Positions 47,304 to 58,400 of a stretch of DNA of 64,000 nt are shown piece by piece. Numbering within the stretch: the stretch's first letter is position 1; every line of letters begins with the position of its first letter. The stretch covers positions 23,115-87,114 of the forward strand of contig NZ_JABCPZ010000014.1 of NCBI RefSeq assembly GCF_013283785.1, written 5' to 3'. The position numbers and the translations under genes are program-made. Source of the DNA: Nonomuraea antri (GTDB taxonomy: Bacteria; Actinomycetota; Actinomycetes; Streptosporangiales; Streptosporangiaceae). The notes beneath the pieces are model-generated. The model was not told the DNA's origin. It did not search any database and saw only the letters and a program-made list of their open reading frames with translations.

Positions 47304-48552
47304 CCGGGAGCCGCTTCGCCCCGTGGGTGATCGCCTGGCGGAACACGATGTCCGCCGCGGGCACGGCCAGCCGCAGGTCCGGGAAGCGCCGCCAGAGCGC
47401 CTGGTAGGCCAGGCGCAGCACCACCCGGGAGATCGCCGAGCCCAGGCAGTGGTGCACGCCGTGCCCGAAGCCGACATGCCCGGCGATCTGCCTCCTGAGG
47501 TCCAGGACGTCGGGATCGGAGATGAGGGCCTCGTCGCGGTTGGCCATGGGCAGCGAGCAGACGACGATCTCGCCGGCCTTGATCGTCTGTCCGTCCACGA
47601 CCACGTCCTTCAGCGCCATCCGCGGCGTCGGCTGGAAGGTGATCGACAGGTAGCGCGTCAGCTCGTCGATCGCCCGGTCCGTGACGGTCCGATCCTCGAA
47701 GATGACCGGGATCTGCTCCGGGTGCTCCAGCAGCGCCAGCACCCCGAGCCCGAGCATCCCCGAGATGTTGTCCAGGCCGGCGAGGAGCACCACGGTGATC
47801 ATGCCACGCAGCTCGTCGTCGGTGACGTCGTCGCCGTGCTCGCGCACCAGCATGCCGATGAAGCCCTCGTCGGGCTGCTTGCGCTGAAGCCCGATCAGAT
47901 GGTCGAGATAGCCGTTGAAGGCCATGCTGTCGGCCGCGCGCCGCCTGCTGCCGCGGCTCATGTCGAGGTGCAGGCCGCAGCGGCGGAGGAACTCGGCGCG
48001 GTCGTCGCGCGGCACCCCGATCAGCTCGCAGAGCGTCGCCCCGCCGACCGGCTCGGCGTACATGCTCTGCAGGTCGGCGGGCGGTCCTGCGTCCTCGATG
48101 AGGTTCAGGTGATCCTCGATGATCTCGCTGATCACCGGTTCGAGCCGCCGGATGCGGCGCAGCGTGAACTCCGGCGTCAGCATCCGCCTGAGCCGCGTGT
48201 GCTCGGGCGGGTCGAGGTTCATCAGGTGCCCGACGAGCTCCTTGACCGGGGTCACGCCGGCGCCGTCGATGGGCTCGCCGGCGGTCAGGCGGCGGCGGGT
48301 GCTGAAGTTCTCGTGGTCGCCGAGGATCCGCCGCACCACTTCGTACCCGGTGGCCAGCCAGATGTAGGCCGTCCCGTCCACGTCCAGCGAGCCGAGGGCG
48401 TGGCCGTTGATCTTCAGCAGCGGTCCTCTCCGCCGCAGCGCCCGCAGGCTGTCCGTCGGTTCCAGGTGCTTCCTGGTGATGATGAAGTCCGGTTCCGGGG
48501 TCACCACCTGTGTCGCCTCGTCGACCACAAAGCCCGGCGTCAAATCCGTCAT
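47272..48552 (-). CDS. Cytochrome P450, Oxy-type crosslinking enzyme (second after MbtH, OxyC position)
   Basis: This P450 of 426 aa has ExxR in DELTRYL and the haem loop FGHGVHHCLGSAISR. The I-helix reads VLLAGLDNISGML, with Asn where most P450s have the proton-relay Thr; Oxy enzymes are known to vary here. Oxy P450s form aryl-ether and biaryl bonds between aromatic side chains of the carrier-bound peptide and are recruited by the X domain. Order (MbtH, P450, P450) suggests an OxyC equivalent, a guess from synteny. ATG 48552 has AAGGAG 6 bases upstream; a longer reading to 48621 lacks support. Confidence 0.87.
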   Translation of the reverse strand: MTDLTPGFVVDEATQVVTPEPDFIITRKHLEPTDSLRALRRRGPLLKINGHALGSLDVDGTAYIWLATGYEVVRRILGDHENFSTRRRLTAGEPIDGAGVTPVKELVGHLMNLDPPEHTRLRRMLTPEFTLRRIRRLEPVISEIIEDHLNLIEDAGPPADLQSMYAEPVGGATLCELIGVPRDDRAEFLRRCGLHLDMSRGSRRRAADSMAFNGYLDHLIGLQRKQPDEGFIGMLVREHGDDVTDDELRGMITVVLLAGLDNISGMLGLGVLALLEHPEQIPVIFEDRTVTDRAIDELTRYLSITFQPTPRMALKDVVVDGQTIKAGEIVVCSLPMANRDEALISDPDVLDLRRQIAGHVGFGHGVHHCLGSAISRVVLRLAYQALWRRFPDLRLAVPAADIVFRQAITHGAKRLPVTWGPPPSAT

Positions 48553-48617
48553 CACAGCTCCTTCGCAGAGGTTTTCCGGCAACTTTCCGTGCGCGCCGGT
48601 CATCGGGACGGCGCCGT

Positions 48618-49772
48618 TCACCAGGCCAGCGGCAGCTCGAGCAGCGTGAAGACGTTCGAGCTGGGCGGGCGGAAGCGGATCTCCTCCAACGGCACGGCCG
48701 TCCGCAGGGAGGGGAAGCGCCGCACCAGCGTCGTGAAGGCGATCCGCAGCTCCATGCGCGCCAGCGGCGCGCCGAGGCAGTGATGGATGCCGTGGCCGAA
48801 GGCCACGTGCCTGGACTCCTTCCTGGTGATGTCGAACCCGTCGGCGTCCGGGTCCGCCCGGTTGGCGGCCAGCAGGGAGCAGAACACCGCCTCGCCCTTC
48901 TTGATCACCTGGCCGGCGATCTCGACGTCCTCGACGGCCGTGCGCGGGTCGAGCCCCTCGAAGACGGACAGGTACCGGACGATCTCCTCGACCGCCTGCT
49001 CGCCCAGTTCGGGCCGCTCCCGCAGCAGGGCGAACTGCTCGGGATGTTCCAGGAGGAGCAGTGTCCCGGCCGCCAGGCAGCTCTCGGTCTGCTCGACGCT
49101 GGAGTTCATGACGACCGCGCAGAGCCCGGCGAGCTCCTCGTCGGAGATGTCGGCGCCGTGATCGCGTGCCACCACCCCGAGCATCCCCTCCCCGGGGTCG
49201 CGGCGGAGGCGGGCCGCCAGCTCCCGCATGTAGGCCAGGTACGCGTGCCCGTTGAGAACGCGCCGCCGCTTGCCGCCCCGATGCGCGGTGAGCCGGATCA
49301 GCTCGCCGCGATCGTCGAGGGGGATGCCGAGGAACTCGCAGGCGACGCGGGAGGCGATGGGCGCCGCCACGTCCTTGAGGAAGTCGACGGGCGGGCCCGT
49401 GCTCTCCATCGTGTCCAGGTGGTCGTCGACGATCGCCTGGACCCGCGGCTCCAGCGCCTGCATCCGGCGGACGCTGTAGGCGGGCGCCACCATCCGCCGT
49501 AACCGGGTGTGCTCCGGCGGGTCGAGCTGCAGGAGGTTGCCCGGCAGGGCCATCTCCTGATGGTTGAAATGCGTTCCGATCACACGCTTGTCGAATTTGT
49601 CCGAACCCAGGACCTCGCGTACCACGTCGTATCCCAGGGCGAACCAGTGAACCGCCGACCCGTCCTCGGCAGGGGTCCGGACCAGCGGACCCCTTTCGAG
49701 CAACCGCTTCAGCTCGGCGGCCGGATCAAGTCGGTCTCTCAAATGCAGGACTCTGTGCTCCGGCGCGACCAT
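48618..49772 (-). CDS. Cytochrome P450, Oxy-type crosslinking enzyme (first after MbtH, OxyA position)
   Basis: P450 of 384 aa: ExxR in EEIVRYLS and haem loop FGHGIHHCLGAPLARM. The I-helix region is CAVVMNSSVEQTESCLAAG, lacking the usual AGx(D/E)T but with Gln-Thr at the equivalent place. The substrate is expected to be the peptide on the last modules of the synthetase; with only two such P450s visible, one may make two crosslinks, as in kistamicin, or another lies outside the window. ATG 49772 has GGAAGG upstream. Confidence 0.87.
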   Translation of the reverse strand: MVAPEHRVLHLRDRLDPAAELKRLLERGPLVRTPAEDGSAVHWFALGYDVVREVLGSDKFDKRVIGTHFNHQEMALPGNLLQLDPPEHTRLRRMVAPAYSVRRMQALEPRVQAIVDDHLDTMESTGPPVDFLKDVAAPIASRVACEFLGIPLDDRGELIRLTAHRGGKRRRVLNGHAYLAYMRELAARLRRDPGEGMLGVVARDHGADISDEELAGLCAVVMNSSVEQTESCLAAGTLLLLEHPEQFALLRERPELGEQAVEEIVRYLSVFEGLDPRTAVEDVEIAGQVIKKGEAVFCSLLAANRADPDADGFDITRKESRHVAFGHGIHHCLGAPLARMELRIAFTTLVRRFPSLRTAVPLEEIRFRPPSSNVFTLLELPLAW

Positions 49773-49876
49773 GGTGCCATGCCTTCCGTGGGGATCCCCC
49801 CACACTCAAGGTGTCCAACCGGCGATGGCGCGCACTTGGACCGCACGTCGCCGTGCCGCGCCACGCCGGTGCCGAC

Positions 49877-50107
49877 TCACGTACGGGCGTCCGGCGAACG
49901 CCCGTCCATCTGTGCGACCAGGCTCTTGGGCCGCATGTCGGTCCAGTGCTCCTCGACGTACCGCAGGCACTCCTGCCTGCCGCTCTCGCCGTACACCGCC
50001 GTCCATCCATGGGGGATCTCGGCGAAGGCGGGCCACAGGGAGTGCTGTCCCTCGTCGTTGACCAGCACGTAGAAGGTGCCTTCAGCGTCATCGAACGGAT
50101 TGGTCAT
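49877..50107 (-). CDS. MbtH-like protein
   Basis: The 76-residue protein has the invariant family pattern TNPFDDAEGTFYVLVNDEGQ, HSLWPAFAEIPHGW and WTDMRPKSL. MbtH proteins bind NRPS adenylation domains and are needed for many Tyr- and Hpg-activating ones. It starts 10 bases after the stop of the last synthetase gene, with GAGGAG upstream. About 100 non-coding bases separate it from the first P450. Confidence 0.95.
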   Translation of the reverse strand: MTNPFDDAEGTFYVLVNDEGQHSLWPAFAEIPHGWTAVYGESGRQECLRYVEEHWTDMRPKSLVAQMDGRSPDART

Positions 50108-50117
50108 GGTGTTCTCC

Positions 50118-53100
50118 TCATCTCTCGATCTTCTGGGCGACGACGCGTCCGATCTCGGCGAGCGACGCCGGCTCCAGCATCGTGTAGTGGTCGGCGGCGA
50201 CGCGGTGCGTCTCGACCGCGCCGCCCACCAGCGGTTCCCAGCCTTCCTCCGCCGATCCGGCGGACCGGCCGGCGGTGGCCGCGAACAGCAGCAGATCCCC
50301 GCGCGACGGGCGCGGCCGGAAGTTCTGCGAGATCTCCCCCATGTTGCCCATCACCCGGCGCAGCCGGGCCCGCACCTCGGCGCCGAGTGCCGCGCCCAGG
50401 TGCTCGGCGAGCGCGTGCGCGTCGTCGCCGGCGGGACGGTCGGCCGCCTGTCCGTCGAGAGCATCGCGCGGCGACCGGCCCACGGATCCGGGATAGGCGT
50501 CGAGCAGCGCGAGCAGGCTCACCTCGGCCCCCTCCTCCTCCAGCCGGGTCGCCATCGCCTGCGCGACCCGGCCGCCGAAGGACCAGCCGAGCAGCCGGTA
50601 GGGCCCGGACGGCTGGACGCCGCGGATCAGCTCGACGTAGTCGGCCGCCATCTCCTCGACGCTGCGCGGCAACGGCTCCTCCCTGGCGATGCCGCGTGCC
50701 TGGATGCCGTAGACGGGGACGTCCGCCGGCAGGTGCCTGAGCAGCGGGGTGTAGGCCCAGCTCAGGCCGGTGCTGGGGTGCACGCAGAACAAGGGGCTCC
50801 GGCCGTTCCCCGCTCCCGCGCCGCTCGCCCGCATGGGCAGGAGCATCTCCAGCTCCTGCGTCCGTGAGCTCGCGGCGGCCGTCCAGCGTCTGGCCGGTTG
50901 CGTGCCGGCCGCGTCCGGCTCGGCGTGCCGTTCCGCGCCGGGCACGTCGACCTGCGACAAGCGGGCCTCCGGTGCGGCGGCGACCTGTTCGAGCAGGCCG
51001 ACGAGCCGCTGGGCGAGCGCCTCTGCGGTGGCCCGGTCGAAGCGGTCCTCGGCGTAGACGAGGGAGCCCACCAGGCCGTCCGCGTCTCCCTCGTCCGTAC
51101 GGCGGTCGAGGAGCTTGACCCAGAGATCGAGCTCCATCGCCTCCTCGGGCATCGGCGTCAGCGACGTCCGCAGCCCGGGCAGCCCCCAGGACTCCTCCGG
51201 CCGGATGTCGTCCTCGTCGAGCTGGAGCGCCACCTGGAAGATCGGGTGACGCGTGATCGACGGGACCGGCTCCACCAGCTCGGCGAGCCGTTCGAACGGC
51301 AGGTCCTGATGGCGGTGGGCGTCCTCGCCCACGTCCCGCACCCGGCCGAGCAGTTCGGTGAAGGCGGGGTCCCCCGACAGGTCGGCGGGCAGGGCGAGCC
51401 AGCGCGAGAACGGCCCGACCATGGGCACCAGGCCGGTCTGTTCCTCATCGCGCGGCAGCCGGGTGCCGATCGTGACCGACCTGCTCCCGGCCAGGCGCGA
51501 CAGCAGCATGGCCAGCGCGGCGTGCACGGCGGTGAACATGGTCCCGCCGGCCGACCGCGCCGCCTCCAGGAGCCGGGCGTGGGAGCCGGCGGGCAGCAGC
51601 AGCGGCACCGAGCCGGCCCGGCGCGACGGCAGCATCGGCCGGGTCCGTCCGGTCAGCGGCGAGCCCGTGTCCGCCGGATCGGCGTCGCCGCCGGCCAGCT
51701 TCTCCCGCCAGAACTCGATCTGGTCCCAGATCAGGCTGTCCCGCTCGTCCGCTCCGGCCAGCAGTTCACGCTCCCAGAGCGCGTAGTCGGCGAACTGCAG
51801 AGCCAGCGGGGCCCGCTCCGGGATCCGTCCTTCCCTGCGGGCGCCGTACGCCGCGGCCAGGTCGCGGATCAGGACGTCCACCGACTCCTCGTCGGCGGCG
51901 ATCCGGTGTGCCACCAGCAGCAGGACCTGCTCCCGGTCGGTGAGCGAGAACAGGTGCGCGCGCCAGGGCACCTCGCCGGTCAGGTCGAAGGGACGCCCGG
52001 CCCGGTCGGCCAGCAGTCCGGGCAGGTCGTCCTCGGTGGCGGGGTGGATCTCCAGCGGCGGGCGGCCGGTCTCGGCGTCCAGGATCTCCTGACGCACGTC
52101 CCGCCGCGAGCCGGGGAACCGGGTCCGCAGGATCTCGTGCCGTCCGCCGACATCGCCCAGCGCTCCCGCGAGGGCGTCGCGGTCGAGCCGGCCGTGCAAC
52201 CGCAGGGCGGCGCGCACGTGCAGTCCCTCGGCCTCGTCGCCGATCCTGGAGAGCAGCCACATGCGGCGCTGCCGCGCCGTGACCGGCAGCGGGCCGTCCT
52301 GGCCGAGGTCGGCGCGCCGTCCGGGCCCGAGCACCGGACGCGACTTGGCGGCCATCGCCCGCGCCAGACCGGCGGGGGTCGGGGTCGAGAACAGCTGCCG
52401 GATCGGCAGCTCGGCGCCGAACTCCTCGCGGATCCGCGCGACCAGGCGCATGGCCAGCGTGGAGGTGCCGCCCAGCTCCAGGAAATTGTCCGCGACGCCG
52501 ACGTCGGCCACGCCGAGTGTGTCGCCGAACAGCGCGCACAGCCGTTCCTCGACCTCGCCGACGGGGTCGCGCCCGGCGGCCCGCTCGCCGGGGCCTGGGG
52601 CCGGCAGCGCCCGCCGGTCGACCTTGCCGTGCGCGGTGACCGGCCAGGCCGCGACCACGACGATCGCCGACGGGACCAGGTGCGCGGGAAGACGCTCCGC
52701 GAGCCTGCCCCGGATCTCCTCGACGGGCACCTCGCCCCCGGCCGGCACGACGTACCCGACCAGGCGGTGCTCGCCGAGCGTGTCCTCCCTGGCGAGGACG
52801 AGCGCCTCGGCGACCGCGGGCTCGGCGGTGAGCGCGGCCTCGACCTCGCCCGGTTCCACCCGGTAGCCGCGGATCTTCAGCTGGTCGTCGGCGCGGCCGC
52901 GGAAGACCAGCTCGCCACCTGCCGTCACCCTGGCCAGATCCCCGGTCCGGTACATCCGCTCGCCCGCGGACGCACCGGGCAGCGAGCCGGGCACCGCCAC
53001 GAAACGCTCGGCGCTCGCGGCCGCCCGGCCCAGGTAGCCGCGGGCGAGCCCGGCTCCGGCCAGGTAGAGCTCACCGGTGAAGCCCTGCGGCACCGGCCGC

Positions 53101-55406
53101 AGGAACGCATCCAGCACGTACGCCCTGCGGCCCGCGAGCGGACGCCCGATCGGCAGCGTGTCCCCCACCGGTGCGCCCGGCTCGATCACCTGCCAGGTGG
53201 CGCAGAGCGTCGTCTCCGTCGGGCCGTACAGGTGCCGGAGCCTGACCTCGGGGCAGGTCCGCCGCAGCTGGGCGACCGCACCGGGCGGCACCACGTCGCC
53301 GCCGGTCAGCAGCTCACGCAGGCCCGTGAAGCATTCCGGCGCGGTCTCGGCGAGCACGCGGAACACCCCGGCGGTGAGGTGCGCGGCGGTCACGCCGCCG
53401 GCCACCGCGGCGCGCAGCCGGGCGGCGTCCACCGGGCCCGGCTCCGCGATCACCACCTGGGCGCCGGCGGCCAGCGGCACCCACGTCTCGTACAGCGACG
53501 CGTCGAAGGCGTGCGAGGCGTGCATGAGCACCTGGTCGCCCGGGCCCAGCGACCAGCCCGGATCGGCGACCAGGGCGGCCACGGCGCCGTGCGGGACCGC
53601 CACGCCCTTCGGGACGCCGGTCGATCCCGAGGTGTACATCACGTACGCCAGGTCGTCCGGCCCGACCGGTACCGTCACCGGCTCGGCGGCCGCCACCGCC
53701 GCCCGCGCCTGCGGGGTGTCGATGATCAAGACGTCATTCCCCGGCGGCAGGACGTCGCGGGCGTCCCGGGTGCCGATCACCACGGAAGCGCCGGAATCCC
53801 GCAGCAGCAGGGCGATCCGGTCCGCGGGATAGCCGGCGTCGATCGGGACGAAGGCCGCCCCGGCCCGCCACACGCCCAGGAACGTGACGAGCAGGTCGGC
53901 GTTCCGCTCCATCACCACGCCGACGCGGTCGCCGCGGGTCACGCCCAGCCCGGCCAGGTGGCCGGCCAGCCGGCCGGACTCCCGCTCCAGCTCGGCGTAG
54001 GTCAGCCGGCGCGTCCCGTCGCTCACCGCGACCTCTTCCGGCTGGATCTCCGCCCGCCTGCGGATCCGCTCGGGCACCGGCGCGCCGCCCGGCAGATGCC
54101 CGGCGGTGTCCAGGCGGGCGACCGGTGCCGCCGGATCGGCGACGATCCGCTCCAGCATGGCGACGAACCGGTCGAGCAGCGAGATCGCCGTCCCGCGATC
54201 GACGATCCCGGTCTGGTACTCCAGCCGCACGAGCATCCGCTCGCCCGGCGCGGCCACCAGCGTCAGCGGATAGTGGGAGGTGTTCCTGCCGGTGGCGGAG
54301 GGGCGGAAGACGACGTCGTCCTGTCGCGCCGGGCTCGGTTCCAGGCCGTCGTGCGGGAAGTTCTCGAAGACCACGAGCGTGTCGAAGTCCGCGCCAGGGC
54401 CGGCGACCCGCTGGACCTCCGCGAGTCCCAGATGCTGATGGTCCATCAGCGCCGTCTGCCGTCCCTGCAGGTCCCTGAGCAGCTGCGCGATCGGGGTGGC
54501 GCCGCGCAGCCCGACCCGCACCGGCACCGTGCCCAGCAGCATGCCGACCATCTGCTCCACCCCGGGCAGATCCGCCGGGCGCCCGGAGGTGGTCGCGCCG
54601 AACACCACGTCGGTACGTCCGGCGAGCTGCGCCAGCAGCATCGCCCAGGCGCCCTGGACGACGGTGTTCACGGTCAGCTCAAGACCGCGCGCCAGCGTGG
54701 ACAGCGAAGCGGTGAGCTCGCCAGGCAGGTGGGTGACGACGGTGTCACTGTGCGGGACGCGGCCGCGATCCACCGGCGCCACCAGCGTCGGCTCGGCGGC
54801 GCCGGCGAACTCCTCCGCCCACGCGGCCCTGGCCGCGTTCTTGTCCTGCCGGGAGAGCCAGTCGAGATAGTCACGGTAGGAGGCGGCCGGCGGCAATCCT
54901 GAGGCGTCGCCGCCGGCCCGGTAGATCATGGCCATCTCGCCGAGGATGATCGGCATCGACCATCCGTCGAGCAGCACGTGATGGTTGGTGATGACCAGCC
55001 GATGCCGCTCAGCGCCGAAGCGGATCAGCGCCAGCCGTAACAGCGGGGCGACGCTCAGATCGAGCCGCCGGTCCAGCTCCTCGCGGGCGACCCGGTCGGC
55101 GGCCCGCTCGGGCTCGTCCGCGCCCTCGACGTCGCTCTCGCGCCACGGGATCTTGACCTCGCGCGCCACGACCTGGACGAGCTGCGCCCCGCTCACATAG
55201 CGGAAGCAGGCCCGCAGGGCGGCGTGCCGGGCCACCATGGCCTGCCACGTTTCACGCAGACGCTCCGCGTTCAGCGGGCCGTCGATCTCCAAAGCCGTCT
55301 GCACGGTGTAGACGTCGGCGCCTTCGTCCGGCGCGCCGAGGGCCGCGTGGAAGAGCATGCCCTCCTGCAGCGGCGACAACGGCCAGACGTCCTCGATCCT
55401 GCTCAT
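50118..55406 (-). CDS. NRPS terminal module: C-A-T-X-TE
   Basis: Protein of 1762 aa. C (1-440, NHHVLLDGW at 141). A (about 450-940): pocket residues read DAYHLGLLC plus Lys, close to the Hpg code. T (950-1015): [11 protein letters not shown] with Ser 982, GGTS instead of GGDS. X domain (about 1040-1480): a C-like domain whose active motif is HRIAADE at 1167, as in the Oxy-recruiting X domains of glycopeptide synthetases. TE (about 1535-1762): GWSFG with Ser 1609, Asp 1636 and His 1740. It ends the assembly line with crosslinking on the X domain and release by hydrolysis. ATG 55406 overlaps the stop of the preceding synthetase gene. Confidence 0.93.
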   Translation of the reverse strand: MSRIEDVWPLSPLQEGMLFHAALGAPDEGADVYTVQTALEIDGPLNAERLRETWQAMVARHAALRACFRYVSGAQLVQVVAREVKIPWRESDVEGADEPERAADRVAREELDRRLDLSVAPLLRLALIRFGAERHRLVITNHHVLLDGWSMPIILGEMAMIYRAGGDASGLPPAASYRDYLDWLSRQDKNAARAAWAEEFAGAAEPTLVAPVDRGRVPHSDTVVTHLPGELTASLSTLARGLELTVNTVVQGAWAMLLAQLAGRTDVVFGATTSGRPADLPGVEQMVGMLLGTVPVRVGLRGATPIAQLLRDLQGRQTALMDHQHLGLAEVQRVAGPGADFDTLVVFENFPHDGLEPSPARQDDVVFRPSATGRNTSHYPLTLVAAPGERMLVRLEYQTGIVDRGTAISLLDRFVAMLERIVADPAAPVARLDTAGHLPGGAPVPERIRRRAEIQPEEVAVSDGTRRLTYAELERESGRLAGHLAGLGVTRGDRVGVVMERNADLLVTFLGVWRAGAAFVPIDAGYPADRIALLLRDSGASVVIGTRDARDVLPPGNDVLIIDTPQARAAVAAAEPVTVPVGPDDLAYVMYTSGSTGVPKGVAVPHGAVAALVADPGWSLGPGDQVLMHASHAFDASLYETWVPLAAGAQVVIAEPGPVDAARLRAAVAGGVTAAHLTAGVFRVLAETAPECFTGLRELLTGGDVVPPGAVAQLRRTCPEVRLRHLYGPTETTLCATWQVIEPGAPVGDTLPIGRPLAGRRAYVLDAFLRPVPQGFTGELYLAGAGLARGYLGRAAASAERFVAVPGSLPGASAGERMYRTGDLARVTAGGELVFRGRADDQLKIRGYRVEPGEVEAALTAEPAVAEALVLAREDTLGEHRLVGYVVPAGGEVPVEEIRGRLAERLPAHLVPSAIVVVAAWPVTAHGKVDRRALPAPGPGERAAGRDPVGEVEERLCALFGDTLGVADVGVADNFLELGGTSTLAMRLVARIREEFGAELPIRQLFSTPTPAGLARAMAAKSRPVLGPGRRADLGQDGPLPVTARQRRMWLLSRIGDEAEGLHVRAALRLHGRLDRDALAGALGDVGGRHEILRTRFPGSRRDVRQEILDAETGRPPLEIHPATEDDLPGLLADRAGRPFDLTGEVPWRAHLFSLTDREQVLLLVAHRIAADEESVDVLIRDLAAAYGARREGRIPERAPLALQFADYALWERELLAGADERDSLIWDQIEFWREKLAGGDADPADTGSPLTGRTRPMLPSRRAGSVPLLLPAGSHARLLEAARSAGGTMFTAVHAALAMLLSRLAGSRSVTIGTRLPRDEEQTGLVPMVGPFSRWLALPADLSGDPAFTELLGRVRDVGEDAHRHQDLPFERLAELVEPVPSITRHPIFQVALQLDEDDIRPEESWGLPGLRTSLTPMPEEAMELDLWVKLLDRRTDEGDADGLVGSLVYAEDRFDRATAEALAQRLVGLLEQVAAAPEARLSQVDVPGAERHAEPDAAGTQPARRWTAAASSRTQELEMLLPMRASGAGAGNGRSPLFCVHPSTGLSWAYTPLLRHLPADVPVYGIQARGIAREEPLPRSVEEMAADYVELIRGVQPSGPYRLLGWSFGGRVAQAMATRLEEEGAEVSLLALLDAYPGSVGRSPRDALDGQAADRPAGDDAHALAEHLGAALGAEVRARLRRVMGNMGEISQNFRPRPSRGDLLLFAATAGRSAGSAEEGWEPLVGGAVETHRVAADHYTMLEPASLAEIGRVVAQKIER

Positions 55407-58400
55407 CGCTGTTCTCCCTCGTGAGGTGCGTCGTCATGGATGCGGTCGGGCCCCTCGCCGAGTGCGGCCTCGAGCTCGGCCAGCTGCTGTCCGGTGAGAT
55501 CCACGAGCGGAGCGCCGGACGGGACGGCCGCCGCGCCTGGATCGGGTGCGGGAAGGGGTGGGGCGGAATCGATCAGCGCGGCGAGCCTTCTCGGCGTCTT
55601 CTCCTCGAACACCTGCCGAGGGCTGATCGCCAGCCCCGCGCCGCGGGCCCGGGCGGCCAGCCGCATCGAGATGATCGAGTCGCCGCCGAGGTCGAAGAAG
55701 CCGTCGTCCACGCCGACCCGGTCGACGCCGAGCGCCTCGGCGAACAGGTCGCACAGCGCCCGCTCGGTCTCGGTGACCGGCGCGCCCGTCGCCCGCTCCG
55801 CGTCCTCGCCGCCGGCGGCGAACTCCGGTTCCGGCAGAGCCTTGCGGTCCACCTTGCCGTTGGGGGTCAGGGGAAGGGCTTCGAGCGTCATGATCACGGC
55901 CGGCACCATGTGCCCCGGCAGCCGGGCGGCGAGGTGTTCGCGCATCTCGTCGACGGTGATCCCGCCGGGAGCCGGGACCAGGTAGCCGACCAGCCGGCCC
56001 CGCCACATCACCACGGCCGCCTGGGCCACGTGCGGGTGGGCGGTCATGGCCGCCTCGATCTCCCCCGGTTCCACCCGGAACCCGCGGACCTTGACCTGCT
56101 CGTCCGCCCGTCCGGCGAAGACCAGCTCACCGCCGGGAGTCCAGTACGCGAGGTCGCCGGTGCGGTACCTGCGCCCCCCGTCCGGAGCCGCCACGAACCG
56201 GGTGCCGGTCAGCCCCGGGCGGTTCAGATAGCCGCGCGCCAGCCCCGCACCCGCCACGTACAGCTCCCCGGTCACCCCGACAGGCAGCGGGCGCAGAAAC
56301 TGGTCGAGCACCTCGCACCGGCCGCCGGCGATGGGCGTGCCGATCGGCACCTCCGCCCCCGGCGCCAGCGACCCGCTCATCGTCGAGCAGACGGTCGCCT
56401 CGCTCGGCCCGTAGGCGTTGACCATCCGGTGCCGGGGGGCGAAGCGCGCCACCAGGTCGGGCCCGCACGCCTCGCCGGCCACCACGATCGTCTCCACCGA
56501 GTCGGGCAGTTCCTCCGCCACGGTGGCCAGCACGCTCGGCGGCACCGTGACGTGCGTGATCCCCCAGCGCAGGAGGGTCTCCGCGAGCCCGGTCCTGGGC
56601 GGCAGCTCGTAGCCGGGGAGCGCGACGATCGTGCCGCCCGACAGCAGCGCCATCAGCAGCTCCGACATGACCGCGTCGAAGCCCAGCGCCGCCATCAGCA
56701 GCACCCGCGACGACGGCGTCACCCCGAAGCGGTCGATCTGCGCCGCCGCGAGATTCCCCAGGCCGGCGTGCGACACCACGACGCCCTTCGGAACCCCGGT
56801 CGAACCCGAGGTGTAGACCACGTACGCGGCGTTCTCCGGCGTCACCGCCGGCAGTTCCACCTCGTCGTCGCGGCCGGCCGCGACGCCCGCGTCGACGACC
56901 ACCGTCTCGACGCCTTCCGGCACCCGGAACCGGGTCGCGGCGGAGCACACCACCACCGCGGGCGCCGAGTCCGTCAGCATCCAGTCGAGCCGTTCCGGCG
57001 GGTAGCTCGGCTCCATCAGCACCGCCGCGCCGCCCGCCAGCGTCACGCCCAGCACCGCCGTGACCCAGGCCGCGCCGCGTTCCACCAGCACGCCGACCCG
57101 CCGCTCCGGCCCGGCGCCGCGCCGGACGAGGTGCCTGGCCAGGCCGTCCGCCCGGGCCAGGAGCTCGGCGTAGGTCAGCTCTCCGTCGCCGTCGACGACC
57201 GCGACGGCCTGCGGCCGCTCCGCCGCGACCCGCCGGATCAGCTCACCCAGCGGGGCCTCGCCCGCCGCCCGCGGGCCGCCCGAGCTCCAGGCGGGATCCA
57301 CGCCGGGACCGTCCAGGCCGATCCGGCTCACCGCGCCGGCCGGGTCGGCGGTCATCTGTTCCAGGACCCGCACCAGCGCGGTCATGACCAGCTCGGCGCG
57401 CTCCCTGCTGAACACGTCGGGGCGGTAGATGAGGTCGCCGACCACCCGCCCGTCGTCGGAGGCGGCCACCAGCGTCAGCGGGTAGTGCCCGGCGTCCTCG
57501 GGCACGCCGGCCGGGCGCATCGTCAGGCCGTCCGGTTCCGGCGAGTCCAGCGGCGGGCGGGGATAGTTCTCGTACACCACCGTGCTGTCGAAGCTCGCGC
57601 CCGGGCCCGCGGTCCGTTGAATCTCGGCGAGCCCGAGATGCTGGTGCGGCATCAGCGCGATCTGCCGTTCCCGCACCTCCGTCAGCAGCCGCGCGACCGT
57701 GGTCGTGCCGCGCAGCCTGACCCGCACCGGCACCATGTTGATGAACAGGCCCACCATGCGTTCCACCGCCGGCAGCTCCGCCGGGCGGCCGGCGGTCGTC
57801 ATCCCGAACACCACGTCCGTGCGCCGGGTCAGCCTGGCCAGCACCAGCGCCCACGCCGCCTGCAGGAGGGTGTTCATCGTGACGCCCTGAGCCTGCGCGA
57901 GTCCGCTCATGGCGCGCGACAGCTCCCCGGCCAGCTCGTAGCGCACCCGCTCGGGCCGCGCCGCGATCGTCGCCGTCTCGCCGGCCGCGACCCGGGTCGG
58001 CTCGTCCAGGTCCCCGAGCTCGTCCCGCCACGCGGCCCTGGCCGCCTCGGCGTCCTGGCGCTCCAGCCATTCCAGGTACGTCCGGTAGGACGCCGCGGGC
58101 CGCGCCGCCGTGCCCGGATCGTCGTAGACCGCCTTGACCTCGCCGAACAGCACGGGAAGCGACCAGCCGTCCGCGATGATGTGGTGGCTGGTGACCACCA
58201 GGCGGTGCCACCGTTCGGTCAGGCGGATCAGCAGCACCCGCAGCAGCGGCGCCCGGCTGAGGTCGAACCGTTCCGCCAGCTCCTCGGCCGCCGCGGCCTC
58301 CGCCTCGGCGAGGCTCCGCGCGTCCACGGTACGCCAGGGCAGCTCGACGCGCTCGGCCACGGCCTGCACCGCCGTGCCGGAACCGAGCTGGTGAAAGCTC

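Noticed and set aside
49773..49876. A small gene between MbtH and the first P450
   Set aside because: Open frames there (for example minus-strand 49726-50091) are out of frame with MbtH and show no start signal or family motif.
50898..54902. 1334-codon + strand frame, and similar long ones at 55421-59002 and 60095-62407
   Set aside because: They are antisense shadows of the NRPS genes, whose domains are unmistakable on the minus strand.
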